64,000 nt of DNA from Pilasporangium apinafurcum. Lineage: Eukaryota; Oomycota; Peronosporomycetes; Pythiales; Pythiaceae. The notes beneath the pieces were generated by a model. It saw only the letters and a list, made by a program, of their open reading frames with translations. It was not told the DNA's origin and did no database searches. The stretch's first letter is position 1. Each line of letters starts with the position of its first letter. Below, in pieces: positions 8,615-20,185 of the stretch. The position numbers were made by a program, and so were the translations under genes. The stretch lies in contig BCKE01000024.1 in assembly GCA_001600495.1 (NCBI GenBank), forward strand, positions 70,184-134,183, given 5' to 3'.

Positions 8615-11600
8615 CTAATTCACAAAAGGCTGTTGACAAATCGGACACTTGTTTTTGCCTGACTGGTTGAACCACTTGTAGAGACATGAGTTGTGATACT
8701 TGTTCGAGCAGGTCTTGCAGGGCAAGTTCGGCAGGCCCATGGTTTTGGGATTGAGAATCGAGTAACAAATCGGACACGGCTCGACCCCTTCGAATTCTTT
8801 GTCCACGTTCTTCTTCCATAACAGTACAGCGTCCAGCAGCGAACCATCTTGTGAAGATGTCACCTTGATGATCTGCAACACCCATCGACGCCATCGGTCT
8901 TCTGTGATACCAATGCGTTTCGTACATTCGACTTCCACAGAACGTAATGGATAGGATGCTGGTACACGAATGACCATTTCCAACGCACATTCGTCTTTCA
9001 CATAAGTTGTGACAATCTCTCGAGACACACGACTTCCCTTAACCGACATTTCTCTGCAGTGGATATCAATCCATTTCGTTAATACTATGAAAATATCAAA
9101 TCTGTACACAATAAGTTTCTTACTCATCGTCCCAGGAATGGGTTTGAGATGCAGCTTGGATGATTTCCAGTTCCGAAGAGAGAATAAATGGTGTGATATG
9201 CTATAGGTTTAGGATACATACATGAACGTCAAGTGATCAAACCACATATGCGAGCGCCAAGAAACAAATTCGTTACTTACATCTTCGAAATATTTGCCGG
9301 CCCAGCTGCGAATACTTCTTGTACATGAATCATTCCACCAAGTCCGTACCATCGCAGGCAGGCGCACAACCGTTCGGAAAAATACCCGCGCTCCCAGTTG
9401 GTACACAGTGGGCTTATCAAAGTTGACGGACTGCAACCCATCCTCTAAATGCGAGAGTTGGAATAGTGGCTCATCCTGTAAGTCCATTTTCCCACTCGAC
9501 GAGTTACTCTCTTGAGACAGCAGTGTTGAACAAAAAGTGAGGAAATTTGCCAAGAGACCATACTGCGCAGCATAAGAACTCAATGCAGACGAAACCATGA
9601 TCGGCGTATTCGCTGCAGTCGCGCCCGTTGGGAATAGCTGCAAAAACATATCCCATAGCAGTAACCGAGTCACAATATCTTTTCGTTCTTGTGGGCGTTG
9701 TTTTCGTGTATTCATTCGGATTACATGCTCGCCAGAGAAGACCACTCGAAGTGCCTTGCGTACAGCTTTCGGAATGATCGACTTGGCTAAGGCAGCTTCC
9801 GTCGCAGCTTCATCGTCGGCATTGATGTCAATAGTTGTTGCATCAAACGCTTGAAGGCGCAATGCACCCGTGTAGGTAGAAAGAATGTACAATAGCACAC
9901 GAATCGATGGATCCATCGGATACTCTTCCGCATCAAACAGCGTCGCGAGTCCCTCAATCCCTCCAAATGCCTCCAGTCCAAGTTCTCTTAGTCGTTCTAT
10001 GTCGTGAATACTTGTCAACGTGACGTAAAGCGAATGAAGGACATTTACAAGTGAGGCTTCAACAGCAAGTGATAATTTCACTAGATCGAACGATTTGCTT
10101 GGAGAGGAGAGTGTGACGTACAACGTCATTAAACGGGATTTCAGCTCCAGACCTTCAGATAAACTGTTGAGCACCGTAGACAACAGCGCTTCGCGATAAT
10201 GGGATGTCAACTCGTGCAAGGACTCACCCTTGTTGACAGCATTTAAGGCGTTCAGCAGATTAAGCAATGACACTCGACTCGTGATGAGATCATTCGAATA
10301 ATCCAAAACAAAGGTGTCATCATCTCCCTTTCTGATAACATTGGTTCGCTTGTGGATTTTTAGAGATGTAACTTCAGCAACTTCGGGCTTGCCGGAAATT
10401 GCATGCGTAATTACTAATTGAGACATCGCTTCCCATTCTGCCAGTATTTCCTTCGACTGATCAAGCAACCATGAAGGTAAAGCACTGATATAGTCAGTGG
10501 CGATAGCCCATTGAGACGGTTTAACCAACAATGATGATCCGGGCTCCAGAAGAGTGCGCATTCTTGAGAGAAGAGATTGATGAAATGAAATATCGAAAAG
10601 TTCATTCCCAATGGCCGCGTTATCGCCCATGCGACGCCAGCACGCAGTAATCAAACGCAGATAACTAAAGTAACTGGCAGATGACTCTACTTCACGTTCA
10701 TACTTGTCAGTGAAGGTTTTCAAAGTGTGCTTGATAGTGGCTAGATCGTTTGCTTCATCCAAATTGCCGCTGAACAATGAGACCACCACTGGCTGCATCG
10801 AAGACCAATCACGATTTTGCTCAACAAGGGTATTGATGAGCAGAATCTTGGATTCAGTGGTGGTGAACGACGAAAGCGTTGTAGCGACTAGATAGTCCAG
10901 CTCTAGATGTTGCGCAGGAGTGAGAGCATCACCACCAAAACCGTCAACAGAGATGACAATATCGTTGTTTTTGTTCGCAAATATAATATTTCGATGTTCT
11001 TCACTCTCTCTCACTGACATAGTTGAGAGCATCAATACATTGAGCGCTTGGTCAATAACTGCAGTCGATTTTAAGGCTTCATACAAGTGATCCAACGTCA
11101 AATAGTGCTCGAGCATTTCCACACAAGAGTCTACCGATCCGCCTTTAACACGAATGTTCGGATCAGAATGGAAAATGAACCATGTCAACGCATGTGCGAC
11201 ATCGAGATCGGCCAGATTGATCATCAGTTCTGTCGCCTCTTTTTCGTTTCTTGCAAATAGTTGAATGAGGTAATCACGGAGAATATTGACAATGTCTTCG
11301 TCTTCGCATAGCTCACCCAATATGCCCATCAAGCGCTCGTAAAAGAATAATTTTGATTCTGAATTCTTGTAGCGCGCGTGAATAAAATCTAATTTTTCGA
11401 TCAGGCCAAAGACGGAAAATGCGGACTCGTTCTTGGACAGAAGAAGATACTTTTTGACATATGCAGCAAACTGTTTTGTGTTAAACGCGGCACCTTCTGT
11501 CGTATTGGCTTCAATTTGCTCATTCAGCTGACTGGCCAGTCCGCTGATAAAAGCGTCTCTTCTTGTATGGCTCCACCGCTGAAGAGAGTGAAGTACCTTC

Positions 11601-14306
11601 TGCTCCCACATATTATTCGCTTCGACACGATGGCTACCACGAGCACTGATATAGAACAAGCGCATATAAAGCTGCATTTTGACATCTTCCAGCTCTCGTG
11701 AGAGATCAGTATCCAGTTTGGCAAAAACGTTTACGAGATGTGGAATTATTGTCATCGCCATATCATGGTTGGAAGCATTATCTTGCAGAGCAAAATGGCT
11801 CAAGATCACCACAGCATCAGGACTAACTACAGGGAAATCAGATTCTCCACCAAGGCACGCGTGGAGCAACGAAGCGAAAGTATCGCTATCATAATCGTCC
11901 AGCCGTCCTTTGAGGCTGATCATTAAGAACTCATCCACCAGTTTCCCGCTCCAAATAGCTACAAGGGCTTCAAGTGTCGGGGTTGATGCAGCTGGGCGTA
12001 CTCTTTCTCCATCCCAACTTCCATATGACAGCCAGAGTTGCAATCCTTCTGCGGTAACCGGAAATCGCAGTCCATACACTATGATATCAGTCGCGTCAGT
12101 CATATCACCATATTGCACACCAAAATCCTGAAATAATTGCAGCACAAAGTTCTTCTTCTCCTTCACGCCAACGAGAAAATACCGACAGGCTTCAAGGACA
12201 GTACGCATTGTTGTTCTACTGCTCGCTTCAGCCTTTGTCCACCGTGCAATTATTTGCACAACAGGTCTCAGATGAGCATTAAAATGAGATTCCGTAGTCT
12301 CATCCTCCATGAGCAACGTGTCGATCTTCAAAGTACCATACATGCTGTTCGTCAATTCTATCAAACGGATGATAGACTTGTTGTTGTCCGCTGTAAAAAC
12401 AGAGTCGCTGATGATAGCATCCAATTGAGCAAGGCTTTGACGATAAACTTCTTTGTGTGTCGTGATCCATTCTGCATAAAACCGTCCTTGGGAGTCATCA
12501 CTATTCTTAGTAAAACTGGTGCACACCAATGCACCCATGCGCGAAGGCACGAAGGATACTTTTGTCACCACACTGAGAAGTACCTTTCGAATCCAAACGT
12601 GGGTATGCTGCAAAAAAATCTCTTTCACTTTGGCACCCAGTGGCAATTTCGGGGAGTAATTACCTAATTGGGTCATCATCGTCAACAAGCTGGTAATACA
12701 GAATCCAGCATGTCTCTCCGGAAACTCAGGCGACGTCAAAATCGATGTAAGCAAAGACACAAACACTTTTTCAAATTGGTTCACGTATGCTGCGACGAAA
12801 TGATCTTCATTCAGCGCACCCAACCATTCCGAGTTTGCATCCGAGTTCAGAAAGATAGTGACAAATGCAGTCAGACATTCAAAAAATGCCGTGATTGCGT
12901 AGCTTTCGTTGAACCGTGCATCGGTTGAATCTAAAAATTTCAAGCATTGTTCCAAAACGCTCGTGTACAACCCACATTGCCCACTTTTGGGATCAGCAAT
13001 CACATTCAAAGGGATCAACGAAAGCAGTGGCAATAATGTCGGAAATGAGTTTCGTGCAGATCCATAAAATCCATGGCGAATTTGAGCAAAAAGGCGGGGA
13101 AACACAGTGTTGGTCACAAACTTGGGAAAGCTCTCTGACGCATGCCACACGGATCGGAAATGTTGCAAATATGTTAATAGGGCATTCCACATATCTTCAT
13201 GGTTTGACGGGCTTTTGTCACTCAATATTCCGAGAATAAGTCGCCCAAAAGGTTCTTCTCGCGCGCGAATAATAGATCTGGCATTTGTACACAGTGACAC
13301 GATGACCTTGTATGTTGCTTTCCGGACTATGTCCCTCGAAAAATTGGGGTGCTTTGATGTGGAGGTAACCAGGCGAGCGAATTTATCTGAAGAAACCATA
13401 GCGGCAACCGAAATATTCATGCTCTCGTCATTAAGCTTGCCGATTTCATTGTGCTCGGCGAATAGATTGATTACAGTGTCAATCGTTAAAATAGCAGCAG
13501 ATATGCAGCGTTCAAATCTATATCATTTCCAAAGACAGCCGTGTCATCAATCCTTGCGCTGAATCCGCATACATGGATGTTCTACAAAGCAAAGTTACGT
13601 ACCGTTCTTCGCGATCATCAGGTTCTAGTGCAACTCCCTCGAAAGTCTCTGGTGTTTTGGAGAAAAATGACTGACATTCTTCCAACACCGCATCCAAATA
13701 TTCCTGCACAACTGCGAATCGCGTTGCATTTTCTGGGAACAGCGTCTCAAATGCTTTTGTTGACAGTGCTGCGACGTCCTTGTTTATATCATGCATGGCA
13801 AAATACCAGTAAGGCAGCAGACGTTTGAGATGCGCCGCGAACGCCTTTGGCTTCAACTTGTTCGTTAATCCCAGCAACACTTCATTCAGCAGTTGCCGCA
13901 CCTTGCGATCATTCTGGTCCCGCATTTCAAATGTATACAGCTGTACAAAATTCCCCATCATGCCTCGAATCTCAGCAGGTTGCTTCACAGGCAAAATTGA
14001 TGTCAGAAAACTATTGAGCGCTTTTATCTTCGTCACCGTGCCTTTCTTCGCCAGCATCTTTAATGCCATCGCAATATCATTGTCTGGTCCGCTGTAGATT
14101 GATTGGGCTATCGCGCCTTTTCCACTACTCGCATACCCGCCAGCAAATCCGCGTTGATTCGTTGTTGGTTTGGCGAAGCTGCTGAACCCAATAAAAGTAG
14201 GTGCACCCCCGGCAAAAGAGGAGAGTAGGCTCTCGTGTGCACGCGCACTGGATGACGCTTTGTCTTGCTCCTGTTTCTCACGCTGCTTGTTCGCCTTCGG
14301 TCCCAT
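8615..14306 (-). CDS. LTN1: Listerin E3 ubiquitin ligase, four exons
   Basis: Exons 14306-13603, 13517-9281, 9200-9124 and 9053-8615 give 5457 nt and 1818 residues (human LTN1 is about 1770). The N-terminus carries the conserved FIGFSSFA and YWYFAMHD region that binds NEMF and the 60S subunit. A long HEAT/ARM-like helical middle follows, then an RWD-like segment (LEMVIRVPASYPLRSVEV) and a C-terminal RING-CH-type finger (CPICYSIL, CKTCSNKYHNSCLYKWF, CPICQQPF). Listerin ubiquitinates nascent chains on stalled, split 60S subunits. The 77-nt third exon (HITPFILSSELE) is easily overlooked, but joins both neighbours in frame. The introns are 85, 80 and 70 nt. The frame is open upstream of 14306 but without ATG. 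RING cysteines and histidine are all present. Confidence 0.93.
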
Positions 14307-14484
14307 GTTGCCTCCTTCCTCTCTCGACCGCTCGGCTGGTTCTGCGTTCACTTGTGAGGATCCCTGCTTGTGCTTGAAAGAGAAAGAAACGGTGAGTGAT
14401 GGTCGGGAAAGATGCCTTCATTCCTATTGTTTACCCCCCTACCCTCAAATAACACTAATTAAGATAATCCATCATACTAAACAC
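14307..14484. promoter_or_regulatory. LTN1 upstream region up to the Fanzor1 element
   Basis: About 180 bases lie between the LTN1 start and the left TTAA of the Fanzor1 element at 14485. They contain no open frame of note. LTN1 transcription must initiate here or inside the element, so the insertion may have affected its promoter; this is inferred from spacing. Confidence 0.3.
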
Positions 14485-14913
14485 TTAACCTTTTTTCCCC
14501 AAGTGTACTAGTGGAAGTAGAGTTGCAGTATATGAAGTACATCTTCTTTTACAGTGTAAGTTTGTTTCTACTGGATTTAGCAACGAGCACTCCACTTGGC
14601 ATAAAAGAGTAGATTCTGAGGATTCTTCCGCTATTTCATTTTCTTCAGGGCGACAAATAGTTCTGACGATATTGACGTGTGGAGATTGTAAGGTAGGTGG
14701 GCAATTGGAAAGTGATCGTGTTTCTGGTTTTCATTACCTACTGATTATTCATTTGTAAACAGCTATGTATTCTTATTGCTAAGCATTCCTTCTACAACTA
14801 TCCTGAACCTTCTATCAATTTAACTTGATGGTCCAGCGGTCTCTATCTTTTTTTTTGAACCGTTAATATTGTTCTGACCAAATGTACGCTTCTGGAACCT
14901 ACCTTCTCGCACT

Positions 14914-16307
14914 ATGCTTGCAACTCTCGTTCGCGATAGTGACTATTTTGAAAAGCACCAAGACAAGATAATCAAGAGTGCTGTTTCACTGCTGGTCCGT
15001 GCAAGCACCCAAACGCAGGATAGCTTATCCGCCCTGATCCCCGTGTACTCCAGATTCAAAAAGTATCCCATCCCTACTGAGGAGATTGTTTGGATACAAG
15101 AATTATCGAATAGATTGAGAAACGAGATCGGACGGCTGTCACTCAACTTGAAGAGCTCTCCGGAACGCCACATGTCTTTTTTCGCATAATGTTGAAAGAC
15201 ATACAAGTTCACGTGGATGATGGAATGAAGGTTGCCGAGTCTGGTCTCTGCTTCCACAGAAACACTTCAAACCCATTTTCATCAAGATCACCACCACCGT
15301 CCTGAAGGAACTTGCTAAGGCTTTGGGTGACCCTGTTGAGCTTTACGTCGACAAAGCTGAGTTATGGCGCACGTACTTCAATATAAGTCTTGTGACCAAA
15401 GGCCAGAGAAAGGAGTTTGAGCACTTCATCTCGATCGACGGTATGTCAGTTAGTATGGCAATCTCCCGTCCAAAGCTTCCCGCGAGAGAGCAAAAAGAGA
15501 AATTTTCTCTTGAAGACCGGATCATCGGTTTAGATCCGAGGAGAAAGAAGATCTTCACTGCTGTTGTCTACAAAGAGGAAAGCATGGCTACGCTGCAAAA
15601 ACCGAATGGAGAGAACGCCAAGCATGAAGTCATCCACTGGTCTAAGTGTCGTTTCTACAGAGAGTGCGGCTACCATAGACGAACAAAGTTTGACCAAAGA
15701 GTGGATTGATGCTGAGCCTGACATCAAAGCCTTCAATGAAAACGTTCCTTCAGCAAAAGTTGCGAGCCTTGTCTACTATTTGAAACGGGTGAGATTTTGT
15801 CTCGTGTATTTGGATCGTCTTCTTGGTTTCTATGTATCAAAGAAGATGAAGAGGCTACGATGATCGACCTACATCCGTCGACAACAGACGTACGAGAAGG
15901 TAGTCAAGAACCTTACAGGTGGTAATAAACGAACCGTTATCGCATATGGAGATGCAAGTTTCACAAGCTCAGCTAAAGACAACATTGCTATTCCTACAAC
16001 GACGCTACGGAAGCAAATTGGTTTCAGGTGTCGTGTTGTTGATGTGGACGAGTTCAGGACGAGCAAGCGGTGTTGTACTTGTCATAAGAAGATGAAGGGG
16101 TTCGTCCTTGACGAAGAAATTGGCAGTAAGGGTTTTTATGGTGTGCGGCACTGCAAAAATAGCGAATGCCATCGCACATTGTGGGACCGTGACATCAACG
16201 CCGCAATCAACATTTTGAGACTATTCATCGACCAAGCGAAGAAAAAGAAGAGGCTTGAGGCGTTCGCGAGGAAAGAGAATGAATTGGTACTCGAAATCAA
16301 AAACTGA
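14914..16307 (+). pseudogene. Fanzor1 gene, decayed
   Basis: Open segments at 14914-15189, 15323-15709 and 16044-16307 each read as parts of one Fanzor1-type protein, a eukaryotic relative of the TnpB RNA-guided nuclease. The middle part has a RuvC-I-like strand (IIGLDPRRKKIFTAVV) with its aspartate. The last part has DEFRTSKRCCTC, a second zinc knuckle (HCKNSECH) and RuvC-III (WDRDINAAINIL). Frames change between the segments. Some changes could be introns, but I found no splice set joining all of them, so I treat the copy as broken. The glutamate in DEFRTSK sits where Fanzors carry their shifted catalytic acid. Confidence 0.75.
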
Positions 16308-16356
16308 GGTGATAAACGACCTCACTGCTATGATTCTGGAAACGGATGAGTGAAGC

Positions 16357-16412
16357 CTTTATTCCCCATGTGTTCTGTACCACGCGTGGTACAGAACACA
16401 TGGGGAATAAAG
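16357..16412. repeat. 56-bp perfect palindrome at right end of Fanzor1 element
   Basis: Each 28-base arm is CTTTATTCCCCATGTGTTCT plus GTACCACG, with no spacer, and the centre lies between 16384 and 16385. Each arm equals the terminal repeat of the element, so the right end carries the terminal sequence twice, in inverted order. It could extrude as a cruciform, and its transcript would fold as a hairpin. Confidence 0.95.
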
Positions 16413-16652
16413 ACTAGATGTTTGCATCATCAAATGCATTAGAGGTTAGGGTAAAAAGCAAAATTGTGCGTTCTGGTTGGTGGAAGGAGTACAATATCAA
16501 TATCTGATATAAAGTGGTCCACATCATTTTGGAACACCGTCCATCGAGGGGCTACAGGCGAACACTCACTACGTTTGACGCACAAGAGAAGAACACTTGG
16601 GAAGAGGAAGGAAGAGGAGCAACAACAAAAGCAAAGGAAAACGAACGAAACG

Positions 16653-18236
16653 ATGCGTCGTGTGCTACATTCCAGAACATTGATGCGTGTCTCTAGAACT
16701 GCACAACTTCCTTCCACGCAGACTACGCAACCGCATGTGTTTACCAACGTGCGGGTGAATGCGTCATACCCACACCACTGGGTACCACTGACCTTGCACC
16801 AGCAGCTGTCGTTCTCCACTTCCTCAAATGACACGATAGATGTGGAAGAGGAAGATCATTCGATTGCTGCTGTATCTGCGCCATTGCATGTTGAAGAAGC
16901 CGTGATTGAGGAAGATGACGACGAAATGGGTCGCAAACTGAAGCCAAAAGAAGTCGTGGAACAATTGAACAAATACATTGTCGGCCAGAACGACGCTAAG
17001 CGTGCCGTAGCCATTGCGTTGCGCAATCGCTGGCGTCGACAGAAAATCCCAGAGGAATTGCGTCCGGAAGTGAGCCCAAAGAACATTTTGATGATTGGTC
17101 CCACGGGTTGCGGGAAAACCGAGATTGCGCGGCGTCTAGCCAAGCTCTCGGAAGCTCCGTTTGTGAAAGTGGAAGCCACCAAGTTCACGGAAGTAGGCTT
17201 CCACGGTCGAGATGTAGACCAGATCATCCGTGATTTGGTAGAAAATGCGATCAATATGGTGAAGAAGCATCGTAAAGATCGCGTGCGCAAGGAAGTGCAA
17301 CATCTGGTGGAGAATCGCATTTTGGATGCGTTGACCGGTACGAATGTCACGGAACGCTCGCGGGCGTCTTTCGAGCGGCTGCTTCGCTTGGGCGAGATGG
17401 AGGATCGCACCATTACAGTGGATGTGCCAGTGTCACGCAACATACAGGGTGGTCCAATTTCGTTTGTGGCAGGTGAAAAATCGTTGCCTATTGGCGAGAT
17501 CTTTAGCAAAGCTTATGGTGAGAAGAAGAATGAACGCAAGGTCATGACTGTTGCGGAATCGCGTGCCGTATTTGAAGAAATCGAAATGGAGAAAGCGATT
17601 GACATGACCGATGTCGTGCGTGAGGCTATTCGTGAAACTGAAGAGAATGGCATTGTGTTTATCGACGAAATCGACAAAATTTGCTCCACAGGCGATTACC
17701 GTCGTCAAGCCGATCCCAGTAGTGAAGGTGTGCAGCGAGATTTGCTGCCATTGATCGAAGGAAGTGTTATCTCGACGAAGCATGGCAATGTTAACACGGA
17801 TCACATCCTGTTCATCGGCTCGGGNGCGTTCCATTCTGCAAAACCATCAGACTTGCTGGCCGAATTGCAAGGCCGTCTGCCGATTCGAGTCGAGTTGAAG
17901 GGATTGACCGAGGCTGATCTTTATCGTATTCTCACGGAGCCAGTTAGTAATTTGATCAAGCAACAGGTGGAACTCATTAAGACGGAAGATGTGCGCTTGG
18001 AATTTACGGAAGAGGCCGTGCGGGAAATTGCGCGTGTAGCGGCTGAAATTAACCAGACAGTGGAGAATATCGGGGCTCGACGACTGCACACAGTGCTGGA
18101 GAAGGTTGTGGAAGATATTAGCTTTGACTCGTCGGAAATGACACCAGGGTCGGAAGTGATCATCACGAAGGCGTTTGTCACTGAGCGTGTGGGCAAGTTG
18201 ATGAAGAAGGCGGATCTGTCCAAGTTTATTTTGTAG
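16653..18236 (+). CDS. HslU: Mitochondrial HslU (ClpY) AAA+ unfoldase
   Basis: The protein has 527 residues from the ATG at 16653; the frame is open upstream without ATG. An Arg/Ser/Thr-rich, acid-poor start ([20 protein letters not shown]) looks like a mitochondrial presequence. The HslU body begins near 90 ([20 protein letters not shown]). Walker A is GPTGCGKTE, Walker B is [11 protein letters not shown], and the inserted I-domain lies between them. The C-terminus ends DLSKFIL, the tail that in bacteria docks into HslV pockets and activates it. HslU unfolds substrates for the HslV peptidase; no hslV is in this window. One base is undetermined (n at 17825, expected Gly in IGSGAF). Length and motifs are typical of the family; no intron was seen. 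Confidence 0.92.
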   Translation: MRRVLHSRTLMRVSRTAQLPSTQTTQPHVFTNVRVNASYPHHWVPLTLHQQLSFSTSSNDTIDVEEEDHSIAAVSAPLHVEEAVIEEDDDEMGRKLKPKEVVEQLNKYIVGQNDAKRAVAIALRNRWRRQKIPEELRPEVSPKNILMIGPTGCGKTEIARRLAKLSEAPFVKVEATKFTEVGFHGRDVDQIIRDLVENAINMVKKHRKDRVRKEVQHLVENRILDALTGTNVTERSRASFERLLRLGEMEDRTITVDVPVSRNIQGGPISFVAGEKSLPIGEIFSKAYGEKKNERKVMTVAESRAVFEEIEMEKAIDMTDVVREAIRETEENGIVFIDEIDKICSTGDYRRQADPSSEGVQRDLLPLIEGSVISTKHGNVNTDHILFIGSXAFHSAKPSDLLAELQGRLPIRVELKGLTEADLYRILTEPVSNLIKQQVELIKTEDVRLEFTEEAVREIARVAAEINQTVENIGARRLHTVLEKVVEDISFDSSEMTPGSEVIITKAFVTERVGKLMKKADLSKFIL

Positions 18237-18390
18237 ATGACATACACAGACACTCAACATGAACTCAATACTAGTAAGCAAAGGAGAAGAATCATGTACA
18301 AGGCTGAAGGAAAGGACTTACCCCATTTTTCAAATCCATCAAAATGTTTTCTCTTTTGTTATGTGGCTTTAGTGTAATGTAAGCTTGGTC

Positions 18391-19965
18391 TTACCAAATC
18401 TCAATCTCGTCTTGAATCCGTTCTAGTTCCTGTTGCGGCAATACTTTGTGATGCACGCTTTGGCCCTCATGAATGATCTTGACTATGATCGCCTCTTTCA
18501 GCTCCAGAGCATGCTTCAACTCTGCATCGTATGCGGCATCCAGCTCTGCCATCATCTCATCTATTTGAGCATCTTCGTCAATTTCTTTCTCTTCATGATT
18601 TTCATCTTCAACTACCGCAAAACAGGTGCTCTCTGGAGTCAAGCTATCGTTATCAATTGCGTACTCCATCTGAGATTTGTCTAGCTCCTCATACAAATGC
18701 CGCAGGCCCAATGGTGCACTTGTGATTGACTGTGGCAATTGAATCCATGACTTCAAGGGCTCCTTTAATATTTCTTTCATGGAAGCTGCATTCATCAGGA
18801 TTGGATGATTCCTGATACCTTTACATGATCGCAGAACTGGAATCAACTTCTCCACGCCATCCAATCGATTTCTTGTGGTTGATGATGATTGACGCAATCT
18901 CTGCAATTGTTCTTCTGCACAGCAGAGCATCTCTGCGCCACAGTGATAAATATGGTCGATCGGTTCCTGCACAAATTTGAGTTTTTCTCGCCACTCGTTT
19001 CCAATCAGCAATTTGATCCAGAGCAACGCGATCTCCATCTCACAGCTGGCGATTGACTGTGTTTCTTCGTTGATGTTCGGATCAGCTTGCCTTGAATGAG
19101 CATCTCGCATGAGTTTATGACATAATGAAGCAAGAAGCCATGCACTAAAGCATGGCCATACACTCTGCATTTCTAATAACAGTGTCATGAAGTGTTCCTT
19201 CGGATACTCGCCCAAGTCTGTGGTTTCTCGGTGTGATGGAAGAAATAACAAACCGGTCGATGCAACTCGCTCGCCATACTCCTTACCAACTACTAACAGC
19301 GGTACTACAACATGGCGGAGTTTATCTGCATCTAATTGCTCACTCAGTGGTGGTGACAGATCCAAACCATCTGCTTCAGCAACGTCCTCGTTCTGCTGAA
19401 GATTCTGTGGCATCTTTGCGAACAGCATCGCCGCTGTGTGGTGTACCGAACTTCTCAGGATCTCATCCTGTCGGCACCAGTAATTCACCCGTAACCACGC
19501 CAGCAGATGCTGTGCCGCAAATCTTAGCACAGACAGTGAAGGTAACTGGTTGTGTGTCGATTCATGCCGCAGATCTACGATCCACAACGGAATGCCAATG
19601 CTTTGCGCCAGCCCACTGACTGCCATGGCGTACATGCCCTTCTGTAAACCATCGACCAGTCCATTTACACAGCGCACAACAGCGGACGCATATTGTAGCG
19701 ATAGTTCCATGTGTGATCGTGAACTGACACCGATGCCATGGTGATGATGTTGTGCGAGTTGTTCATGCAGCTGCAGCTCCACCAATTGGGCTGTAGCATT
19801 AACCGCAATAGGCAATTGTGCACGACTGCGCCACGCTGCTACCCGTGAAAGTGCGCGTTGCTGTTCATGGGGATCATCTGTAGAAAAAAGACCGACGTAA
19901 ATCTCCTGCCATTCTTCCCAGTCAAGCCATGGTACAGCTGCGGCGTTACTCTTCCGCCCACTCAT
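18391..19965 (-). CDS. LAS1: LAS1-type pre-rRNA endoribonuclease
   Basis: The protein has 524 residues and one exon. The LAS1 HEPN domain occupies about the first 190 residues, opening with VPWLDWEEWQEIYVGLFS and carrying the HEPN active-site motif RHESTHNQLPSL (Rx4H, with the TH and LP of this family). LAS1, with the polynucleotide kinase Grc3/NOL9, cuts ITS2 at site C2 during 60S maturation. The C-terminal half is variable and ends in acidic segments, as in other LAS1 proteins. It is tail-to-tail with HslU, 154 bases away. The ATG at 19963-19965 is the first in frame. Confidence 0.88.
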   Translation of the reverse strand: MSGRKSNAAAVPWLDWEEWQEIYVGLFSTDDPHEQQRALSRVAAWRSRAQLPIAVNATAQLVELQLHEQLAQHHHHGIGVSSRSHMELSLQYASAVVRCVNGLVDGLQKGMYAMAVSGLAQSIGIPLWIVDLRHESTHNQLPSLSVLRFAAQHLLAWLRVNYWCRQDEILRSSVHHTAAMLFAKMPQNLQQNEDVAEADGLDLSPPLSEQLDADKLRHVVVPLLVVGKEYGERVASTGLLFLPSHRETTDLGEYPKEHFMTLLLEMQSVWPCFSAWLLASLCHKLMRDAHSRQADPNINEETQSIASCEMEIALLWIKLLIGNEWREKLKFVQEPIDHIYHCGAEMLCCAEEQLQRLRQSSSTTRNRLDGVEKLIPVLRSCKGIRNHPILMNAASMKEILKEPLKSWIQLPQSITSAPLGLRHLYEELDKSQMEYAIDNDSLTPESTCFAVVEDENHEEKEIDEDAQIDEMMAELDAAYDAELKHALELKEAIIVKIIHEGQSVHHKVLPQQELERIQDEIEIW

Positions 19966-20185
19966 TCCGAACGTTTGGGCAGCTCGTTGATTTTGCCTTT
20001 CAGTTTAGCGTTTTTGTATGAATTTCATAATTTCAACCAATAGTATACAGTTACTGTATATTTTCAACCAATCAAAATTATTTATGCTGACGTTTATGTA
20101 GCAGCTGGAAAAATTGTTGCACCATAATGCACGAGTTGATATAGCGATATGTTCGTTCATAATATTGCTTCTTGCCGAAATCTCG
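19966..20185. promoter_or_regulatory. LAS1 promoter / PX-gene 3' flank
   Basis: This AT-rich spacer holds two CCAAT pentamers on the plus strand (near 20036 and 20068), upstream of the minus-strand LAS1 gene. Role inferred from position. Confidence 0.3.

Larger units (their letters stand above)
14485..16413 (+). mobile_element. Fanzor1-bearing element with terminal inverted repeats
   Basis: The left end is CCTTTTTTCCCCAAGTGTAC (from 14489) right after TTAA at 14485-14488. The right end, read inward from 16413, is TCTTTATTCCCCATGTGTTC. The two termini agree at most of about 21 positions and form a terminal inverted repeat. The right outer tetranucleotide is CTAG, not TTAA. The interior (about 1.9 kb) holds pieces of a Fanzor1 gene in several frames and no other transposase that I recognise. 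The element lies between divergently oriented LTN1 and HslU. Confidence 0.75.

Noticed and set aside
9294-13239. Many plus-strand frames of 60-176 codons inside LTN1
   Set aside because: They lie antisense to a strongly supported 1818-residue gene and show no family motifs; shadows.
16357-16412. Palindrome as a transcription terminator
   Set aside because: Arms match the ends of the Fanzor1 element, and hairpin terminators are not used by nuclear genes; transposon end is the better reading.
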